Source of the DNA: Strigamia acuminata
Taxonomy: Eukaryota; Arthropoda; Chilopoda; Geophilomorpha; Linotaeniidae
Length of the DNA: 64,000 nt
Reading direction: 5' to 3'
NCBI GenBank assembly: GCA_949358305.1
Contig: OX442324.1
Span: forward strand, 3,354,001-3,418,000
Positions within the stretch are counted from its first letter, which is position 1, and every line of letters starts with the position of its first letter. A program made the position numbers and the translations under genes. Below are positions 58,343 through 64,000 of this stretch, piece by piece. The notes under the pieces are model-generated. The model did no database searches, was not told where the DNA came from, and saw only the letters and a program-made list of their open reading frames with translations.

Positions 58343-59347
58343 TGTAATGAGCTCAAATTACTGTGAAGAATATTAACAATAAAACTAAACTCATTGATGC
58401 CGTGCCAGGACTTATACAAATACTTCTCAAAATAACTTAATATTAACTCAAATGATAGGAGAAATAATGACTCAATTATTTCTCAATTAACAGACGATTT
58501 ATTCAAACTTAGAATAAACACTAAATCGAATACAAGATATTATTTTGTGATAAACGGATAAATTAAATGACTGAAGAAATAATTTACTAAAAGAAATATA
58601 ATTAAAAGCAAAGGAAAATGATAAAGAATCCAGTCGATTCGACGACTCCACTTCTCGGGAACGCCGAACGCTTGGATTCGCTTCACTCGACGCTCGGCTC
58701 GGCCTCGGCGTTTCTTCAATACGGACTCAATTCCGTTCCAACTACTTCCTCGTGACTCGTTCGGGCTCAATCCCGCTCTCTTCGTCCTCTCCAGGTCGCA
58801 ACGTCGTCGTCGCGGCGTCGTTGCGGCTGATTCCGCCTAACAATCTCTCACACTCGCGCTCACTTCGCTTCGTTGCGAGTGAGAAATCTCAGTCCAACAA
58901 TGGCTGTTGGCCGAGAATAGAAATCCCTCCAAACAATACTTGTTTGGCAAGATGAAACTCCCACTGTCACTAACTGAAGTAACAGCAAGAAATATCTCAC
59001 AAATCGCTCTGGCAATCTGCAAGAATGAGTCCAAATACTCTGACAATCTTTCACTAAATCGGCTTGTAGAATGGTGTTTTCTCAGGAAGATTTTGGTGAC
59101 TGGTTGCTCTCAAAGTAGGTTTCAAACTGAGGAGTTTTTCTGCTCCTCACAGGAAGTGTTTCCTGCTCCGGGAGGTTGCGGGCTGGTTTCCTTGGCGACC
59201 ACCCACAATTCCTCCCACCCTGCCTGCCTCCCTTTATCTAGACAGGAAATCATAAAAAATATAAAATAAAATAAAACAATCTCCAATTTAATATTTTATT
59301 TCGGGCTCATTCCCGACACTTCATTAGTGACCACTAGGGTCACTACA
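58343..59347 (-). repeat. 5' LTR (1005 bp)
   Basis: It is the same length as the LTR at 44522-45526 and appears identical base for base. It lies beside the primer-binding site, so it is the 5' LTR of the minus-strand element and should drive its transcription. The palindromic hexaloop motifs and terminal hairpin listed for the other copy recur here at +13,821. Confidence 0.96.
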
Positions 59348-59351
59348 ACTT
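59348..59351. repeat. Target site duplication ACTT, right
   Basis: ACTT follows the terminus CACTACA and matches 44518-44521. Confidence 0.85.
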
Positions 59352-59478
59352 GTTCAAACGTTTGCCGATGCACATTTGGAGACAAGTATTACAACAACTA
59401 CGGACCGGACACCAATATGAAATGCATTTTGTAGAATACATTTTTGCGTGCTATTGGTTTGCAAATGATAATGCATTC

Positions 59479-59539
59479 CCAATATTATTATTTGTCAAAT
59501 ATGAATGCATTTTCAATTATATTATTTAATCTACAAATA
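59479..59539. repeat. Dispersed AATGCATTTT-rich repeat, copy B
   Basis: It shares the ordered blocks of copy A (32625-32745) but lacks the inner duplication. It lies about 130 bases right of the retrotransposon. Confidence 0.55.
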
Positions 59540-62500
59540 ATGCACTTAATTCCGCGAAGTGCTATATGTTTATATTGTAAAATATATTTTTGAACCATAT
59601 GGGTACACAAGAGTACACTGTATATTCGGATTTTCGGTATATTTTCGGTATTTTCACGGTTAACCGATCACCGGACTTGTGCTCGTCTCGCATGTGCCTC
59701 GTATTTAGGCCTCGTATTTAGGCCTCGCGCCTGCCCCGTATACGGAATAAATGTCATCATTTCAGAGGTGTTTTACGCTAGTTCATACCAAATTACCCGA
59801 CATTTTTTATGCTTGAGGAGAGTAATTAAATTTTGCACCGTTAGACGCATGTATCGTGTGTCACGATATGATGATGAAGAGTCATTTCCATTGTGGTGTC
59901 TACAGACGAAACCACTTGATCAAACGTTAACGCTGCTGTTTTACGCACGCAAACTTTATTTCCTTTCCTTTTCTTTCATTCTTCCTTTCTTTTATTTTAA
60001 AATGAGTGTTAAGAACCTTATTTTTCTTTATACTCGACGCCCTGTGAGCATGCAGCGACCGTGGCACCTGTTGACAATACGCTCGTTCGTACACCTGTAG
60101 AGTTTTTAACTCCAACTATGCATGAAAAGGAAAGATGGCAATTCAAAAAGGAAAAAAAAAATATGTAGATAGTGTAGTGCTGCAATTAATGTTTTACTCA
60201 AGGTCGGCACATCCACGAGCCAAAACTTGCCACAAGATCCCGCCTTAGCCAGGTTTGTAAGAGGAGAAAAGGTCGTGGAATGCACGCGCTCTTATGTATT
60301 TGTCAACACTCTTTAGAACCATTTGAATTGCTAATTAATGAATCAGCAAATAAATAAACCAGTCACGTGGAAGGTTTATACTGAAATAAATGTAAATATT
60401 CTTCTTCTTTTTTTGAAGAAAAAAATCTAGGTAAATAAATATTGAGGAAGTTTTATGGAATTTGTTAATTCCAGTTGCAAACGATGTGTTGAGCTTTGAA
60501 ATAATTTAAATTCTAAGTTTTTTTTTTCTTTCTTTCTGGAAAATATTTTACGAATTTTTTTTTTACTTTTATTTTATACTTTTTAATTTATTAAATATTT
60601 TGTTATGGTTTATAGGTTTCTATAAAAAGAAATTTTTTTATGAAATGAATTTTTTGACATATATAGATAGATATATTTATTTATTTATTTATTTCTCACA
60701 ATTCCTTTTCAATTTTCATATAACCAATTCAGTCTGACACCAAGTGAGCACAGGTGTTGTGCGCCCACCCAACACTTGTCTGACGACCTTCAAAAGTAGT
60801 ATGGTAAGTAGAAATCTCAAGCTTAGGCCGTTAATTAATTGAATAAAAAAAGGCAGTGACACTAGCAGCGTTCAAAAGGTTATGTTTTAAGTGTTTTAGG
60901 CGTTTATTGTGTTTTTCTTATCCCAATTTTGAACACCACAAAGAAAAAACACAAACATCGAAAACACTTAGAAACGGCTTTCTGATTTCGCCTATTAAAT
61001 TACATATTTTTATGTAAATGTGTATACTAGTGTGTCATTTAATGGAGCAGAAATTGAAATAAAAAATTAATTTTCTTCCTTAATGAAGCCAAATTTAAAA
61101 AAAAAAAATTGGATCCATTAGTTGATACGTTTTAAACTTGTCGTCAAGATCACGTGACGATCAATGGATCCACGCAACATTTAATTTGTATTCACCCAAT
61201 ATAAAAATAAAAAAAAAATAAAACAAGTACAAAGGTTATATGATGTATATAATGTAAAACACTTTGAAGATAAGATGTGCAGATCTTGCATTTTCAAGGA
61301 CGATTTGGACATCACTTTTATTCACCTTGACACAACTGATCCCTTGAAACCAAAAATTTGATTATTTCCATAATAAAAACAAAAAATAAATTTTTTGTCT
61401 GTGTAATTCTTAAGGACTGACTACAAATTGAACTATTCAACAAAAAAAAAATGATAATAATGGTTCAACCAAACCATTAAACTTATGCAAAACAGACAGA
61501 TTTTTCAACCCAAAACACCGCCAATGCATATCACTAATCATGTTAATGCTGAACTTGAGTATTCCTCAAGAAAGCGTGACCGCTAGTGGCCTGCTCTTTA
61601 CTTCATGTCCATCCACAGCTGACCAGTGACCGCTTGAGCACCCTAGGGCAGTTCCGGGCTCGAGTTGACTTTTGTTTATTTTTATTTAAACGTGGGCTTC
61701 CTAATTTCATAAAGACAACACATAAAAATCTTCGCGTGCAAAAACCTCATTCCTATTACACGTATATACGTCTAATTTAAACCAATTTTCTTTTCTTTGA
61801 ACGATTAACATCGAGAAAAAATATATAATCTCAAAGAAAGAGTTATTTCCCTTTTAATGCGATTAATTTTAGCACCTCAAAGTATTTAATGTGACGATAG
61901 CCTTGTTTCTGTGTATAATAACATAATGGAATAAAAAAAATTAAAAAAAAAAAACTCCACACTGACCTGAAAACTGTTGTTGTAATGGTTGCTTGGTCAC
62001 TTACAATGGCTACCAGAACCCGACAAATTATTGCCAACACGCAATTACCAATGTCAATATTCGGGTTTTCCAATAAATTAATGGCACCATGCATAATTTA
62101 GGAGAAAAACACAAAGAAATGCGAGAAAAAAAAATATGATTTCGATTTGATTCTATTTAAAAATATTCAAGAAATTATTGAAAAATAACAAAAAAATTAA
62201 AAATAAAAAAATTTTTGTATTTTTTTTATTTTACTTATTTTTTTTGTTATTATTGTTATTTTTTTTTTTTCAAAACACAAAAAGAGAGCTGGGAGTTGCG
62301 ACCCAATTAACAATTGACATCCTCAAGCATCTGGCAAACTAACAGGTGCAGTGTGCATAAAGGGAACCACGTTCCAACTCCTCCTCCTTCTCCGATAATA
62401 CCTCAAAACCAAAATTTCGAGATATTCACGATCATCGATGATTTTGAGTTAGTTTTAGCCACACAAACGGTTTGCGTTTCAATAAACCACGAGTTATTCT

Positions 62501-62566
62501 GGCAAAACTTTGCGTGTCTTTACATAACTCAAAAAAAACTCGATCATCTCGTACCAAGAGCGCCGT

Positions 62567-62666
62567 AACATTTCGAAACGTAACCAGACGTCCACGAAAC
62601 GTAACCTAACATTTCATTACGTTATGTTCCGTTATGATAAAACATTTCGTTACGTTACAAGACGTC
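62567..62666. repeat. Pair of 26-base direct repeats in a TTACG/CGTAA-rich patch
   Basis: 62567-62592 and 62641-62666 both read AACATTTCG, ACGT, AC, AGACGTC and match at 22 of 26 bases. A partial third relative lies between them. Inverted ACGTAAC/GTTACGT pairs give the patch some fold-back potential. Confidence 0.6.
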
Positions 62667-64000
62667 GACTTTATTTTCTCCCCCGAAAAAAAAAATTATA
62701 AAATTTAAATTTCCCGCCATTTTTAACAAACTCCCCCGAATTTTCTTTTTAGTTGTATTTTTACTTCCCATTCAAATTCAGCGAAATCAAAGCAAATCCC
62801 AAGCAGAGAGAAGCAAATTTGAGTGATTGCATCACGAAACCTTATTTTATTTTTTTTCCCCGTCCAGGAGCTTGAAGCCCCATGGGATTGTGACCTCGAC
62901 CCCCTGACAACCTTGAGATTATCCTATCACAAGACACGATACTAGGTTAAGAAATAATGCATATCCGCCATTAAACGTATAAATATTAAAAGCACGGATG
63001 ATAAAAAAAAAAAATTAAAAAAAAAATTTTCATAACAACACTTTGATTGACAACTCGTCTCGAAACCGATCAAAAGTGTTAACACGAGTGTCAGTCGACT
63101 GATAAGCGTCGTGCTTTGCTGCTGGCTAATCTTACTTCCGGTAAGTGGCTTCCGCAATGACATCACTGGCCTTAATTAGTCGTGCACATTGCTCCATTTG
63201 AACTTCCCACCCCCCATTTTTTTTTTCCTTTTTTTAAAATAAAAAATAAATGAAAATAAATAAAATAAAAATAAAATGAATAAATAAATTCATAGAATAT
63301 TTATGAATTCCTCGCATTAGAAATTCACTAGTCGATCATAGTTCTCAACCTCGAATATACGTCATTCAAAACTTGAGATGAGGGTAGAGCACAGAGTCAA
63401 GGACGAATCTGTCCAGTTTATTTCCAAATCAAAAACATGGACGGTTGAGACCAGAATAAACCTCTTTCACATGCGCAGAAAAAGAAGAAGAAGAAAAAAA
63501 AATATGATGATGTAAAGCAGTCGACAGAAAAACAAATAGTATAGAAAATCGTCGTTATTTCGAACGTTTGTTTGTTTTTTAATGGAAAAAATTGATAGAT
63601 TTCTGCCATTTCGGGCACAAAAGAGAAATTACGCCTTCGTTTTGGGAGCAAAGTCCGGTGTGTCGTGTATCGGCTGAAGATACCAGATAAATTACTCGGC
63701 TTTCTATTTATAGTGGTTTCGTAATTGTATCAAGAGAATTAGATTGATTGGATGAAAAAGTTGGATGGAATTTGCTTAATATTTTGCAACAAAAATAAAA
63801 AATTTCAATATGATACGAGAGGTCAGAATCAAGTGCGAAATAAATAAAATTTGCATTTATTTTTTATTTTTTTTTATTTTTTTTTTTTTTTAGAAAAAAA
63901 AAAATTAATAAAAATAAAATATATAAATTCTTTTTATTTTTATTCCCATGTGCCGCTAAGTAATCTTATTTAAGTGTGCCATGAGAGTCGTATTACACGT

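Larger units (their letters stand above)
44522..59347 (-). mobile_element. Intact 14.8-kb Ty3/Gypsy LTR retrotransposon with an extra third ORF
   Basis: A complete element of 14,826 bp has 1005-bp LTRs with TG...CA ends, 4-bp duplications, a primer-binding site, gag, pol in the order protease-RT-RNase H-integrase, a third ORF and a polypurine tract. The integrase-last order and the GPY/F-type module place it in Ty3/Gypsy. Reading the LTRs side by side I find no differences, and all three ORFs are uninterrupted, so the insertion looks very recent and may be active. It is about twice the usual Gypsy length because Gag has a long N-terminal extension, Pol has extensions at both ends, and a 3-kb ORF lies downstream. 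It is in the same transcriptional sense as FOXO and probably sits in FOXO intron 1. I cannot assign a clade with confidence. Confidence 0.96.
59352..64000. other. Non-coding host DNA, probably FOXO intron 1 (distal part)
   Basis: No ORF of protein character is present. It contains repeat copy B (59479-59539), and a short tandem CCTCGTATTTAGG duplication near 59697-59723. A pair of 26-base direct repeats lies at 62567-62592 and 62641-62666. ATTT/ATAG microsatellites lie near 60660-60695, with many A/T homopolymers elsewhere. The FOXO forkhead N-terminal exon was not found here either. Confidence 0.5.

Noticed and set aside
1-64000. CRISPR arrays, operons, rRNA or tRNA genes
   Set aside because: No regularly spaced repeats and no complete tRNA or rRNA signature were seen; the window is eukaryotic.

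Overview
This window is animal nuclear DNA, most probably from an arthropod. The only host gene I can prove is FOXO, the insulin-pathway forkhead factor, on the minus strand. Its C-terminal sequence and AKT-site context look arthropod-like. I cannot name the species. The host DNA is very rich in A/T homopolymers and microsatellites. Several short GC-rich islands interrupt it, and no bacterial-style gene organisation is present.

Layout from left to right. Bases 1-21742 hold no convincing coding sequence. They include a probable solo LTR at 12121-13184 with a 4-bp target duplication, and the sequence downstream of FOXO, including its 3' UTR. The last FOXO exon is 21743-22414 and the preceding one is 26005-26829. 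Both junctions are phase 0. Intron 22415-26004 carries a Tc1/mariner-like MITE nested in a larger fold-back repeat. The 26829 exon starts inside the forkhead domain, and I could not find the exon for the first half of that domain up to 64000. The remaining ~37 kb is therefore probably FOXO intron 1, possibly with 5' UTR exons.

Inside that interval sits an intact 14.8-kb Ty3/Gypsy-type LTR retrotransposon (44522-59347, minus strand, the same sense as FOXO). Its 1005-bp LTRs appear identical and are flanked by ACTT duplications. In its own order it has a tRNA-Pro-like primer-binding site, a 1229-residue Gag, a long Pol in the -1 frame, a 735-nt non-coding gap, a third ORF of 1015 residues, and a polypurine tract. 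Gag and Pol are joined by a textbook -1 frameshift signal: heptamer A AAA AAC, a 6-nt spacer and a 10-bp stem. The third ORF occupies the env position but has no signal peptide or membrane span. It has an arginine/serine-rich SR-like domain, TPPR repeats and an unrecognised C-terminal domain.

The most unusual signals are in this element. A family of 14-16-nt palindromes (4-5-bp arms of varying sequence around a nearly constant hexaloop, CTNAWT on the plus strand) is scattered over both LTRs and all three ORFs. An exact 16-nt copy of the polypurine tract lies inside the 3' end of pol. The gap before the third ORF has promoter-like motifs. These are readings by eye; no alignment, folding or database search was run.
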